A stretch of DNA of 64,000 bases from Chlorops oryzae (Eukaryota; Arthropoda; Insecta; Diptera; Chloropidae). The stretch is taken from positions 124,051,407-124,115,406 of the forward strand of contig CM035806.1 in assembly GCA_020466095.1 (NCBI GenBank), read 5' to 3'. The notes beneath the pieces were generated by a model, which saw only the letters and a list, made by a program, of their open reading frames with translations, did no database searches and was not told where the DNA came from. Positions 1 through 12,365 of the stretch are shown here, piece by piece. A program made the translations under genes and the position numbers. Position 1 is the stretch's first letter. Each line of letters begins with the position of its first letter.

Positions 1-273
1 GCGGGATATCCGGGTTAATTTTTGAGACAGCACCCTTTTTAGTGGTGCAATAAAAATGCTCTACAAATGCAAATTTTCTCTGAAAAATTTAGCGGAACTG
101 CATCGGGTTTCCTCCAATCACTCTATTTTCAGATCTGCATTCCAGTACAAATATGTACAATATAGCAAATGTTTAATGTGAGTTATCCAGCGGCCGGATA
201 TAGATGGTATCCGGTATCCAGAAGGATACAAAACTGAAGGCCGGATACCGGATAGTGCCCGGATTTCCATTGC
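1..273 (+). repeat. CCGGATA-rich dispersed repeat, copy 1 (truncated by window edge)
   Basis: Matches the copy at 9454-9762 in opposite orientation. Shared landmarks are the GCACC...GGTGC region, the gggtttcctccaatc segment, AACATTTGCTATATTGTAC, and a terminal block rich in palindromic CCGGATA/TATCCGG units. I see no coding capacity. Copies differ by many substitutions, so it is not recent. Confidence 0.7.
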
Positions 274-1580
274 AACTCTACTAAATATGCAAGAAATTAA
301 AACAATTGTGCGACATTGTATTTTATATTACAAGATTCACTTTATTTTCACCTCGTTTTGTTTTTGTTTTCTTATAATTTTCCATGTATAATAATATAAT
401 TTTTAATTTTGCATTAATCGCAATAATGTTATAATTAATTTTTGCTTCCTTTTTTTCAAAAAGGGATTTTCGTTTACACATTACAATATTTTTGCTTCCA
501 GTTGAATATTTTTTGTTTTTATTTTTTTTGTTTTTGTCATTTTCTGCTTGTCACTATTCAATTTATTTCATTTTTTATATTAAGATTTAGTAATTAATAT
601 AATTATTGTAAAAAAAGAAATTAAAACCTGACGACATAAAACTATATATATGAATATATATGTATATATATTTATATATATTTATATATATTTATATATA
701 TAATTATATATATTTATATGAAATATTAGATGCACACAAGTATTTTTGCTGGTTTTTTTTTTTTTCATTATATACGATAGAATTATATGAATATATAATT
801 TGGAATTTCTCATCGTTCTTATTTTTTGTTCCATATAATTTGTTAGCTTTAGTTTTTAAGATGTTGCTTACCAAACGGATTCATTGTGTTTATGCTCAAA
901 ACTTTTGGTTTTCTTTTTTCGAAATTGTTGAATATTTTTCTCTTATTTTTTATAATTTTTTTTTGTAGGTTTTTTTAATATTTTCTTTTTAGTGACTTTT
1001 ATAAAAGGTGAAGGAAATGGGAGAATTTAAAATATAAATCCGTGTTTTATTAAAATACTTAACACATTTTGTGCCGATCGTTCAATTTTCTGAATAAAAA
1101 ATGATGGTAGATTGAAGAATTGATGACACGAAATGGTTATAAACAACCCATGACAGTGGGATAGAGGTGGGTAGAAACTTTATTTTTTAATTAATATTCC
1201 ACTCACTTCTAAGACCGAAGTTTTTCTATACCGTTTTTTTTTTTTTTTGCCGATATTCATATGTTTTTAGCCTAGGTTGACCAGATTCAGGAAAATTAAG
1301 TGCAGAACATTTTCCATCAGTTCGATGTTGAATGCCTCTGAAATGAGGGTATTCTGTTGATCTTCGAATCGTAATTTTACATACTTATTTTGATTCTTAA
1401 GTGATCGAAGAACTTCCCTGCAGTAATGAGCCGTTCAATTTCCTTAGAAGGACTGGCCTTTGACTGGTTCAAATCCTACTGGTTATATTATGGCAGTTCG
1501 CTCCATCGAATTCGGTTAGCCGGCGGTCGGTAAAAAATGGGTTGGTTTAATGGTTGTCCGTAAATGACACTTTCATCAAC
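274..1580. other. Non-coding AT-rich sequence
   Basis: T-rich sequence with a TATATAT tract at 655-715. The 102-codon open frame at 660-968 is Tyr/Ile/Phe simple sequence and not a credible gene. From 1060 to 1580 base composition is more even, probably old repeat debris. No gene seen. Confidence 0.6.
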
Positions 1581-1583
1581 TTA

Positions 1584-2039
1584 GGGCCAATATTACCAAG
1601 CATATATAAAAAATTTTTAAAAATGAAATCTGATTTTCATTTTCACCAACGAAATTTTTAAAATATTTTTTAAAAATTTTAAACTACCTCAGCAGGTCGT
1701 TTAAGTTTTTTTTAAGATATGGTAACAGCCCTGTTTTGGGCGGTAGAAAAACAGCTGATTACATTCATTCTAAAATTTTACGAAAAAAATCTGCACAAAA
1801 CGAAATTTAAATTTATGGATTCAGATTACAGCGATATGAGACTGATGAAAAATCGCGCGCACACGGCTCTAAAATAATATTTCAATCATTTGTGAATTTG
1901 ACTGACTACCCTGACAGTGGAGCGTGCTGCCACATTTTGCTATACTTAAAAATGTTGCATATTGAAAATGAAATTTAAAATAAAAAAATTTTTAATTTAA
2001 TTTTAAAATTTTTTAAAATATGTTTGGTAATATTGGCCC
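1584..2039. mobile_element. MITE with GGGCCAATATTACCAA ends, TTA duplication
   Basis: Terminal inverted repeats GGGCCAATATTACCAA at 1584 and its reverse complement ending at 2039, with TTA on both sides (1581-1583, 2040-2042). AT-rich subterminal regions extend the inversion. 456 bp, no coding capacity. Superfamily unknown; a 3-bp TTA duplication fits PIF/Harbinger. Confidence 0.75.
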
Positions 2040-2129
2040 TTAGAATATATATAAGAAATTTGTTTTTTATTTTCCTTATTTGACTATCCTAAAACCAGAC
2101 AAAAATACAACATTTGACCCAAAAAAAAA

Positions 2130-2295
2130 ACTGCGTTCTGCGGACTAGTCCCGCTCCAATGACAGGCCCATGTTAAGAAGGTCAGTTGAATGCATTAGAA
2201 GTGGAATTATGAGTGGACTATGTAGTATTACTGGTAACATGAAGGACTGACCGAAGGCTACACTTGGGTCAGTCCATATTACTGCAGGGTTCCTA
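2130..2295. mobile_element. CCCTGCAGTAAT-superfamily MITE, one end
   Basis: Ends at CATATTACTGCAGGG (2277-2291) and carries the internal GTCAGTTGAATGCAT signature seen again at 17936, 47273 and 52850. The left terminus is not clear. The 64-codon minus frame overlapping it is a shadow. Confidence 0.5.
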
Positions 2296-2299
2296 AAGG

Positions 2300-3870
2300 T
2301 CTGGTCACCCCACATATGTACATACATAAATACGTACATATGTTGATCAATATTATTCGAAAAATTCTGGTTATAGAAGAGAATTCAGAGGAATGCATTT
2401 TAGAGAATCGATCCACCTTTTTCCTTCCCATCCATTTGCAAAAGTCGAACTTCGATTTACTCTATACATATGCTAAATACGGTATGAAAACAAAGTATTT
2501 TTCTTCTCTTTCTCTTTTTGCTTTTCACTTTTCGAATACATATGTATAATTTTTATTAATTTCGAATGATTTAGCTTTCACTTTTTATTTATTTATTTTC
2601 TTTTATTTTTTGCTTAGGGGATTTTCGATACATATTTCTAAATAATTTTTTTTTTCGTTTTTCTTTTTTCTGTACGTAATAATGATGTGTTCTATGATTT
2701 CCATTTATATTTTTGATCTTTTTCTCAATTTTACTTTTTGTTCTTGTTTTTCATTTTTTATTTTGTTTTTTCCCTTAATTTTATGTTCCAAAATTTTCGA
2801 AATGCTATGCTTACTTTATCAGTATGTATTTCTAAATGTTAAAAAATTGTTTTCCATTAAAAACTGCTTGTCGTCAAGAATCTTCTTTTTCTTTATGCGC
2901 TTAAAACTATTTTTTCTTCTGTTTTCCATTGCTTCAATTTTTTTTTTCATTAAATATGCTGTGCTAAAAACGGTATATGTTTTTGTATTTTTTGCTCCAA
3001 AAATTTCAATTTTTCCGATTTCTCAATTATCAATTCATAATTCTTTTTTGCTGCTTTTTAATTCGCTTGAATTTTCTTTTCAAATGTCAAAGTTAAGTTT
3101 TTTTTGTGGTATTGCCAGGACAAAATTTCTCGATTTTGTTGATTTTTTGTTTTCTTCTTCTTCTTATTCGTATTCCTTCGATTTCATTTTTAAGGTTCGA
3201 GCCGAGACGTAATTTATGCTTTTTACAATTTCTGTACAAGCCATTTTGATTTCTATTCATTACATTTTTTTCTTACCGTTTCTTTACTTCTCCGTTAATC
3301 GTTTTAAAAGTTGCGCAATTTCATTAATTTTTTTTTTCTTTATTGCTCCTTTTCCGACCGTTTCTTTTGTTCAATTTGCGTTCTAAATTTTCTTTTTCTC
3401 TTTTTTTGTTTTTTTTTTTGCATTTCGTCATTAGATTTTGCGTAGCTTTCGAATCTTCATAAATTTCAATATCTTCTTAAATATTTCATGTTTTGGTGTG
3501 TTTGATTAAAAACAAAAAACAACAAAAAAAGGGTTCACTTGCCTTAAGTTAATTCTCGAGTTTAAAATGTTCCGATACCATAAATACACTTTTACGTACG
3601 AAAATAAGTTAGGGAAACTTTTGAATCGTATTTAGTTTTTATCATATTATTTTGTTTTTAAATTTTTATTCGCTTTAACTATTATTTTTCTCCTTCTCGA
3701 TTAATGTTTTTTTTTTTTTTGTTATATTAAATTTGGTTTTACATCGGAAAAGTTTTGCAAGACGCTTTGCTGAGAAAAATATTTATTTGAAGAAATTATT
3801 ACTAATGAAATACTCATTACTTAGTAATCTATAAGTAGTCCCTTCAGTAAATATGAAAGTGTAACGAGTA
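2300..3870. other. T-rich non-coding sequence
   Basis: Long T-rich runs. The 176-codon plus frame at 2682-3212 is dominated by Phe, Ser, Leu and Ile encoded by T-rich DNA and has no domain or signal of a real protein. The complementary (gene) strand is A-rich, as in fly introns or 3' UTRs. No feature supported. Confidence 0.6.
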
Positions 3871-3883
3871 ACCGCAGTCAATT

Positions 3884-4035
3884 AGTCCTGTTCCATACTA
3901 GGCGACAGTCCCGGAGACACATATTGCTTTGATGGCGAGAGACGGCCGGAGAGAAGAGAGAACAGTACCCGTCTCTCTTCCCCGGCCCTCTCTGTTCCTT
4001 GACTGTTCTACTGTCGCCTAGTATGGAACAGGACT
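3884..4035. mobile_element. 152-bp hairpin MITE with AGTCCTGTTCCATACTAGGC ends
   Basis: Near-perfect inverted repeats AGTCCTGTTCCATACTAGGC...GCCTAGTATGGAACAGGACT with a further imperfect stem inside (GAGAGACGG...CCGTCTCTC). It would fold as a single long hairpin. Confidence 0.8.
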
Positions 4036-4403
4036 TACTCTCGTCGTACATATGCTTTACGGTACGTATCGAGTGGAAAGTTTCGCTGACTCGATTGTCG
4101 AATTGTGATCACTGTTGCCAGCTGAGTTAAGGGGAGTTTCTGGTCCTTGGTGTCGACTTGGAAGAGTAACGTCTTTTGGGGAGTTTTTATAGGACCAAGG
4201 CTTTTTCTTTTAGAAGTTTATAGAAATTAAATTCTAGGAAATTTTGGCCTTGTTTTGAAACATTCAGGGGCTATTTTTTATAGCCCGAAAAGAACAAAAG
4301 AAAAACTGCCAACAGTGGTGCAAAGAGTGAAATTTAACATTGAATAATTCTGTGTGTTTTTCATTTTGTTTTTCTTCGAAGACCAAAAAATATGTCCGCT
4401 TAA

Positions 4404-4687
4404 CCCTCTGCAGCTGACGTCGTCGTCTGGCAGACTCCGCAAAATATAAAGTTTTGTGAGCTTTTGAAAAAACCGAAATTACGATCCTTGTGCTCTCTTA
4501 AAAAAATGCCCTTTAGTTCAAAATTGTATCCTTTTTTTTGGCTTGAAAACTGTTTGCTCTTATAAGAAATAAGGCCAAAATCGCGCCAGTTAGGAATCTA
4601 AAGAAGAAAAAAAGTTTAGAGATGAGACGCCTGGTAGTCCCCACGTCAGTTATATTGTTAAAATTAGACCACGTCAGCTGCAGAGCG
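4404..4687. mobile_element. piggyBac-type MITE with TTAA target duplication
   Basis: TTAA at 4400-4403 and 4688-4691 flanks inverted ends CCCTCTGCAGCTGACG and CGTCAGCTGCAGAGCG, with one mismatch. TTAA duplication with C-rich ends is the piggyBac hallmark. 284 bp, non-coding. The flanking AGAGGNGTGTCCGCTTAA sequence is itself part of another old repeat (compare 6860-6990). Confidence 0.75.
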
Positions 4688-4691
4688 TTAA

Positions 4692-6500
4692 GAGTAAACT
4701 ATACGGTCAAAAGAGGCGTGTCCGCTTAAAAGGAGTGTCCGCAAGTAGAGAGTACACTGCATTAACCCTTATGGAAACAACACTGAGAAAAATTATTTGA
4801 ATTCTGGGTTGCTAAAGACAGCGAAAGCGTTTGCGTCTGTTCATTGAGAGCATCAGACTTTTGAAGATTTAGTTGAAAAATCTTTTGTGTAAAGTCAACC
4901 TTTTTTATTCCATTTGTATTTATTATTACATTTTTTTATTTGCTACATTTTTTTTTAAATGTGCCATTTCGCAAAAACTTGCTTTTCGGTTGGTAGTGAA
5001 AATATCGAGAACTTAAAAAAAATTCCATTTGAAATGAAAATCGACAAAAACCAAAAGATGAGTAAAAATTTAAACAATTTATAAATTTATTGAAAAAAAA
5101 AAAAAAAAAAGAATAAAATAAAAAAAAAAATATTTTCAGTTGTTTTTTACTTTGTTTTAGTATTGAAATTGTTGCAGGAATTTCTTTTAGTTATGTGAGA
5201 TTTGTTGTTCTTGTTGCTGTTGATGATGATGATGATGATCATCGCCTTTATTCATTCAATGCTTTTGGTGTAATTCTTGTAATATAAAATGATTTTTTTT
5301 AATAACTATTTTTTTCATTTTTATTATGTACTCGTATACGGTTTCGGGCTTATTTTCATTTTTAACTTTCAATTATCAATTATATTTCGTAGGCAATCTG
5401 TGTTACTATTTAACAAAAATAAGGAATTCATTTAAGAAGTCAACAATCTTTAGTTTAGAGTTGCCTGTTGCATTTTCCATGTTCATTTTCATTTTCATTC
5501 TTTTGTGCTATAATTATTTTGAGTCCATGGCTTGGTGTGCTCCTTTGCTTTTGTTGTATTTAAAGAAGAAATAATAATAATATAATAATAATATTAATAA
5601 TAACAAAAGTTAAAATAAGAGGAAAAGTTTACTATTCAAGTGCTTTATTGTTTTTTATATTTTTCATTATTTTTTGCTTCTCTTTATTCGCTGTAGTGAG
5701 GTCTGATTTTGTAATGCTTTTGTTTTCATTTTCATTTTCTGTATAAAAATTCAATAAAAAACGGTAATTGTAATTATGAGCTCCTTCGTCGTCGTCATCT
5801 GCTTTTGTTAATAATTATATTCAATATCAATAAAGTTTTTTTATTTCTCTTTGTTTTGGTTTGGTTTATTGTACTTTGATTTCGGTTGCGGCTGCTTCAA
5901 TTGTGTTCATTTCATTATAACTTTTCTTTCATATTTTACTTTTCCTTTCTTTCCAATGCGGTAGATTTGTTGCTATTTCCAAACGGAATCGTTTATTGAA
6001 ATGAAAAAAGTGGAAATAAATGGAATTAAAAATGTAATTATAAATAAATTTTTTAATTGCGCCGTCGATAAAGTTTTCAACTTATTAGAAAGGAACGAAG
6101 TTTAATTGCATTTATAATATTACTAAAATTTTCTCTTTCAAACTAAAAAAAAATTACACATGGATATTTCCCGAAAGAAGTAAACTTTTTGTCACGTCCA
6201 AGCATATCTAACTGCCATTCTGATCGGCATAAAATTTTGATAAGTATTTAAGTCCGGAAGAGCTGCACGATAATAGTTAGAATCAAAATTAACATTTTCC
6301 ACATTCTTCGATTCGGGAATTGAAATTGCTAAAGTAACTGTCACGTCCGTTTGGAAATACCCATATGAGCAATTCCATGAATACGGTCATATCCGTGTAA
6401 CTCATTTTTTTTTTTTTTGATTTTTTTTAGCTCATAATAATTGAAAAAAGGACGTGATTCTCAAGAATCTAAAATTTTTAAAACATTTAACAATCGTTAA
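4692..6500. other. AT-rich non-coding sequence with short repeats
   Basis: Contains a fragment of a TGTCCGCTTAA/AGAGTACACTG repeat (4715-4765), an A tract at 5092-5130, a GAT trinucleotide run at 5223-5240 and a TAATAA run at 5568-5600. The 82-codon frame at 5326-5574 shows no recognizable feature. No gene supported. Confidence 0.55.
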
Positions 6501-6524
6501 GCACTGAAATTACACAATTTGTGC

Positions 6525-6995
6525 TCAGAATGGCTTTGACGGGTGGGTAATTTCTCGTGGAATCGCCCATATATTAGTCCTTGTAATAAATTTTAAATTG
6601 AATAATAAAGTTATTCTCTCTTCAGAAAAATTCAAGCACAAAGTCCAATATTGCGAGGTCTCGTAGCGGACACCTGCAGGCAATAGCGTAGTAAGGGGGC
6701 CCGACCAAGGGAGCATCCGCCCCGGACGCCAAATAATATTTAAATTTTTATATGTATGTATATGTCTTCTTATTTCGGCTAGGGGGAGGGGGCGCAATTT
6801 TGTGAATTGTGTCTGGCATTGTGCCCCCATTGATCCCCGCGCGCCGAAATTGTCTACGGGACCGAAAAATGTGTCGGCTTAAGAATGAAACTATTTAAGA
6901 AGCAGGAACATTAGGGCTTTTCCAAAAAATATCCGTTTAAGAGGGGTGTTCGGCTTAAGAGGAGTGTCCGGAAGGAGAGAGTACACTGTATTTCT
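6525..6995. mobile_element. Old DNA-transposon remnant
   Basis: Includes GGGGGCCCGACCAAGG and GGGGGAGGGGGCGCAATTTTG segments of the GGGCCCC-rich type seen in hAT-like MITEs, followed by TTAAGAGGAGTGTCCGG units also present at 4710-4750. The 101-codon minus frame across it has no protein signature. Ends are not definable. Confidence 0.4.
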
Positions 6996-7063
6996 CATTG
7001 CGAGGCAGTTTGACAAGAAATGAAGCAGAAAATTTTGAGCAATCGCTACTAGAAGTATGTACA

Positions 7064-7600
7064 CTCGGACTTCATTTTACACGGTCTTTTTTTACACGAT
7101 TTCCAAATTAAGCGGTTCATCAAAAACAAAGAAAAGAAAGTTTTTACGCTTCAGAAATGAATCAAAAATTTTCTCAAGTGTTTTTTTTATATGAATTTTG
7201 TCATTTCTGCTTCATTTCTGACAGAACTGGAGCGAGCCCCTTAGCACGAAAACTTTTAAAATATCTATGCAATGTCTTACAGAAACTTATCTATATGGCA
7301 ACTCTACTTTATGGCGTGTTCACATAACGGGGAATACCCGATTTTTACTGTTGCTCTTTTCCAGTAATGCCAACTAAGTGCTTTTCGAGCTAGATCTAGC
7401 GCTTTTAAGGGGCCCACAGGGCGAAAATATTGCTTTTATGCGCGATTTTGTTTGAAAATATTTGCATTTTTTTTTCAATTAATACGACTTTTTTGAATTT
7501 CTGGAACATATCTCCGAATTTACCATTAGCCATGTATATTTCTTTAAACTATTTTTTTACACGGTCCCTCACGGTCTCGGTCTCTCGCAACAAGGTCTCG
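7064..7600. mobile_element. ACACTCGG TIR element, copy 1, carrying a second MITE
   Basis: Starts ACACTCGGACTTCATTTTAC. It shares a long body with 23590-23964, including GGCAACTCTACT, CACATAACGGGGAA, TGCTCTTTTCCAGTAATGCC and AGCTAGATCTAGCGC. Relative to that copy it contains an insertion ending GACAGAACTGGAGCGAGCCCC|TTA near 7240, one end of the GGGGCTCGCTCCAG MITE family. No coding capacity. Confidence 0.65.
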
Positions 7601-9453
7601 CAATATTAAACTTTGCGCTTAACTCGCTGTTGATTCCAAAATAATGAATAAATAAATTATTTTCTTTGAATTCAATAAATCAGTAATCTAGGATTAAAAT
7701 AATGTACAAATTAATGATTAACAAATAAAAAACAAGAAATTCGATTTTCCGTTTTCAGTACATTTTTGCGCTTTTTCTTCAAGAACCGATTACTTTAAGA
7801 GCAAAACAAAACAAAAACCCATTTGATTACATAATATTGCACAAATCAAAACGTTATGAACTAACGTTTCTAATCGATTAAATCATTTTTATAAAGCATA
7901 GAGAAATTGAATGAAATTTTCTTAATAGTTGGAATATTATTTGTGGGCATTGTTTCAATGCATAACTTGGTTTATTATTGTTAATTATTGTAAGGCTTTA
8001 TTGTGAAATTAAATTAAATTTATAACAATTAAATTAGACTTAAAAATCAATTAACTAAATTCAATGAAACTTAAACAGACAGACCAATATTTTTTTCGTG
8101 TTTTTTTTGTTTTAAACTTAAATTTTAACTTTAGAAACGCATAAAAACTTATTTATTGAATAAATTTAAGCTATTCTATTTTTTTGTTTTTATTTTCTTC
8201 TTTTCTTTTGTATTTACATAAGCAAAGGATTTTGAACTCAAGCGCAAAATTTAAGTCAATCAATTCAATTCAATTCAAGTCAATTCAGTCTGAAATTGAA
8301 AAATTAATCAAACGAAAAATACAACTATAATTATAATTACTGTATCTATTGCTTTGTTGAGCTCATTCACATATATATTGTATGTATGTGCTGTAAGTTC
8401 TGCGCCTATATAGTATATGGTAGTTAAATGTTTAAATTTTTTTGATCATTCTAATTACATTTCTTGCTCTCATTCGGTTTTAGTTGTTAGCTTTCAGTTT
8501 TCAGTTGTAAGTTTTTAGTTTTTATGTTTAAACGTAGTCCCTGTCAATTGATATATTAAGTAAATACAATACAATGATTAATCTTAAAACTTAAAAAATT
8601 AAGTAGGTAATAATAATAAATTCTTTTGCTATTGTGTTTTTGGTTTTTCTCGTTCATTTTACAGAATTGCTTTAGTTCAAGTATCCTTTTTTCATGATTT
8701 TCATTTCATTATGTTTTTAAGTTATGTTTTTTTTTTTTTTTTTCATTTTATTATGCATAATTTACATAATTTGATTTTCTCTAATTCCTTTCTTTGTTTT
8801 TCTTTCTTTATTTTTTTTTATTAAATTATTTAGTTTTATTTAAGCACAACGGCACATACGTACATAATAGTTGCTTTCCACTCGATTCGATTGCATTTCA
8901 TTTCCTCCATATACTTTAGAATTATATATATATATATATATATATAATATATGTATATATGTGTGTATATATAATTATTTAAATATTTGAATGTGATTTC
9001 CTTCAACTGAAAATGGTTCTATTTCGTTTTGTTGTTGCTGTAGTTTTTGTTGTTTTATTGTTTTTACTATTTTTTTGTTTGTTTGATTGTTTTATTTTCT
9101 GCTTTGCGGTTCGTTCATTTGTTCTCGGATAATTTCATAGTTTCATTATTAATGCAATCAAGATGAATACAATTTATTGATTTGGAATAAAAATTGAAAA
9201 CATAAGAAAAAATTTCATTAAATTACCAATTGCTATGGCAAATTTTTTGCGAATTTTGACGAAGTGGATAAGAGTCAATGCATGAGTTAATTTTTGTAGC
9301 TTTTTCTACTAAGCGATAAGGACAATAAAAAGTACATACATATGTATATGCATATGTTTCTATATATTTCGAGATATTCTTGTGATCACAAAAGTTCTCA
9401 ATAATCAGGAAAATCTACATTTGACATGCTATGAAAACATCTGTCTATACTAG
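7601..9453. other. AT-rich non-coding sequence
   Basis: Only short-period structure is visible: AATTCAATTCAATTCAA at 8262-8285, a T tract at 8728-8743 and a TA microsatellite at 8926-8948. The plus strand is T-rich and the gene strand A-rich with CAACAA-like words. No coding region or stable RNA found. Confidence 0.55.
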
Positions 9454-9762
9454 AATTGCAAGGGATGTCCGGCCACTATCCGGTATCCTGCCTTAAATTT
9501 AGTACCCGGCCGGATACCGGATACTATCTATATCCGGCCGCCGGATAACTCACATTAAACATTTGCTATATTGTACTTGTATTTGTGCTGGAATGCAGAT
9601 TTGAAAATGGAGCGATTGGAGGAAACCCGATTCAGTTCCGCTAACATTTTGGGAGAAAATTTCCATTTTCAGAGACTTTTCATTGCTGTTCTGTGCAACC
9701 ACTCGAAACAAGCACCACTGAAAAGTGTGCTGTGTCAAAAATTAACCTTCGAAATTTTTTCT
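9454..9762 (-). repeat. CCGGATA-rich dispersed repeat, copy 2 (inverted relative to copy 1)
   Basis: Starts in the CCGGATA block at 9470-9550 and runs to a CAAAAATTAACC end near 9760. The overlapping small open frames (9550-9801) are shadows of the repeat. The pair encloses 9.2 kb in inverted orientation. Confidence 0.7.
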
Positions 9763-10199
9763 CCCACACGGCAACGCTCAGGATCATGTCTACGCCGTTA
9801 AATATGGCTGTAAAACCGTCACAGCAGGCCGATGACTTTTTCCGGGAATATTCCGGTACTGTTTAAGTCAAATTATCTTCAATGATTCTTTTGGAAGGAG
9901 CCATGAATATTATTCAGCATCTCTGAAGCTCTCTTTTTATATCCAAAAAGAGCCACGAAGGTGAAAAATTTTCTCAAATCTGCTTAAGAGATCAAATTAG
10001 AAAAGCTCGGATGAATTTTTTCGACTGTGGATCGAAGTATGATGAAAGCTCAATCCAAGAAAGCTGTCCACATTATAGAAAAACTTCAAAAGCAACAGAA
10101 GATCAATGAGAAATGAAAATTCTCCGTAAAATATTCTTTCTCTATTCAGTTCTTACATTAACAATGTCATGTGTTCGATTCAAAACCCAGACTTACTTA

Positions 10200-10578
10200 A
10201 GGTAGAAACACTCAAGCACTGCGCCGCAGTGCCATCTGTCACATAGAAATTAAAATACATGAAAAATGTTCATTGGAAATGTATGAAAACGAACAGTCAA
10301 AAATTAGCATAGCATAGCATGGCATAGCGTTCTATAGAATTTCGATTTCTGTGCTAATTTGAGAACTGTAGTATTGCTATTGTTGGGAAAATTGCATTAA
10401 TTACTCGCAAAGCGGCCAGTTCAAGTTCATTTCAATTATTATTTGTTTCTCATAAGGAAACCATAATTTTTGTAAAAGCATAAATAAAATTGAGCAAATC
10501 AAAATATGAAACAAACCAGCTGATTGCTGTGCTTCTCTATGCTATGCCATGCCACGCAGTGCGTGAGTGTTTCTACCT
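10200..10578. mobile_element. MITE with AGGTAGAAACACTCA ends
   Basis: AGGTAGAAACACTCAAGCACTGCG at the left and the matching GCAGTGCGTGAGTGTTTCTACCT at the right. Subterminal GCATAGCATAGCATGGCATAG (10304-10328) mirrors CTATGCTATGCCATGCCA (10535-10553). About 379 bp, non-coding. Confidence 0.8.
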
Positions 10579-11780
10579 ATAGACTGACAACTCTAACATT
10601 AATAACGATCAATATCAACTCAGTTAAGAAATAATCTAATGCAAACGGGTCACAAAAAGAAAACGGACTTCAAATTAAAAAATAAAAATATTAATATAAT
10701 AAATAAAAGAAAGGAAATATACATATGTATGCACTTACAACATGAAGAAAGAAAACAAGATAGCGCCAGTTCGTGTACCGCGGCTTTAGAGCGTTTCCTC
10801 AGCGAGCAGGAATGACGTAAGAACTGAGAGGCGTTGTTTTTGTGTTCCATTTTATTCAATTTTTCCTTCTTTTTTTGATGCGAATTTTGTTTTTTATATT
10901 GAAAATTTTGGCAAAAGATCACTTCGCAAAGGTATAAAGGAAGATTTCAAATTTAAAAAAAGAAATTGTAGGAAAAATTAAAAATTTTCTTTGCACAAAT
11001 AAAAACTCTTTCACTCATCATTTTTCGTATAGAGTATCACTATTTCGAGTTTGGAAGAATTTTTCGCACACAATACTCAGTTTGCCATTCTCTTAAAAGG
11101 CAATCCAACGTGAGCTGCAATACAAAGCTGCGTGCGAGCCTGAAGCAGGCAAAGCTTTAAATGGGAAATTATGTGTGAAAAAATTATTATTTTATTACAA
11201 ATGGATTTTCTAATTTTTCTTGTAACATTTCTGAACGTTTTAATAAAATGATCGGTTTCGTAAACTTACAAAAATTTACTAAAAAAAAAAAAATTCGCAT
11301 CAAAATATAAGAATGCCCCTTCAAAGCGCTCCACGTCACGATACCCAAAGAGAGAGCGCACAAAATCTTCTCGATCTATGTTTCATCCACTTAAAATTGA
11401 AATAATAAGAGAAAATATTTAAAAACTTATTGAAGAAATAGATAAAAAAATATACATTTAAACTTACAACTTCACTGAAGTCGTAGACATTTTTTTGGTG
11501 GAAACAAAAAATGAAATTTTTACTTCTTTTTTATTTTTTTGTAGCTTAGTTAGATTATTGTGTTTGTTTTGATTACTTCGTATATTATTTTTGTTTGCTT
11601 TGTTTTTATGTTAAAGATTTAATATTAAGAAGAAAAAAAGTATTTTTTTTATCTATTCACGTAACTATGTCTATTATTTTTCAATTAACTGTACAAATAT
11701 ACACAATTCAAGGAATTAAGCATAGCTTTTTATTAACTGCTTGAAATGGTTGTATGCATATTTTATTTAAAGGAACCATA
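10579..11780. other. Non-coding sequence
   Basis: Moderately GC-richer islands at 10760-10830, 11095-11160 and 11325-11370 have no extended open frame or conserved motif that I can name. The 90-codon minus frame at 10650-10922 is Lys/Phe/Ser-rich and unrecognised. An unannotated short exon cannot be excluded. Confidence 0.4.
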
Positions 11781-11783
11781 TTC

Positions 11784-11924
11784 AGCGCTGTATAGACACA
11801 TCAAATGCTTGTCAAGCATTTGAGAGTGTGTAAGTGAAAATGGCACACGTATGCGTTATGTGAACATAATTCACTAATACACTCTCACATGCTTGACAAG
11901 CATTTGATGTGTCTATACAGCGCT
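11784..11924. mobile_element. 141-bp palindromic MITE (AGCGCTGTATAGACAC ends), copy 1
   Basis: AGCGCTGTATAGACACATCA at the left is perfectly mirrored at the right; arms extend about 40 bp through ATGCTTGTCAAGCAT, itself a palindrome. The family has a second copy at 24554-24680. Confidence 0.85.
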
Positions 11925-12365
11925 TTCGCATTACAACAGAACAAAAAAAGAAAAAGAATCGAAAGATAGATTTATTAGGTGTAATTAAAAAATGAATAAA
12001 TTGAATTTAAATGAACGAAAAGAAAAAAAGCTACGAAAATCACGCATTCCATTGACATAAGCTTTTTTGTTTTAGGTAACATTCGGCCACCGGTTTCGGG
12101 TTCTTAATATTCTGCAGGAATTTGCAGCTGAATTGCAAGTTTAAATATAGGATGGCATCTCTACCGAAGGGAAATGTACGATTATATTCGATATTTTCTT
12201 TTTTTTTTTCTGGTGATATTTTCAAGAGCCAGTTACTTTAATGTAAAAGTTGAAAAGAAAAATCCCTCATTCCTTCATTCGATGTCGTACGATGAACGAT
12301 GATTTTATTTTAACCCATTCAATGCTAATTAAGATGCCCCAAGACTGTTAAATTCGTATAGAAGT

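Noticed and set aside
2682..3212. 176-codon plus-strand frame
   Set aside because: Phe/Ser/Leu/Ile composition follows from T-rich DNA; no domain, no splice context, no start context.
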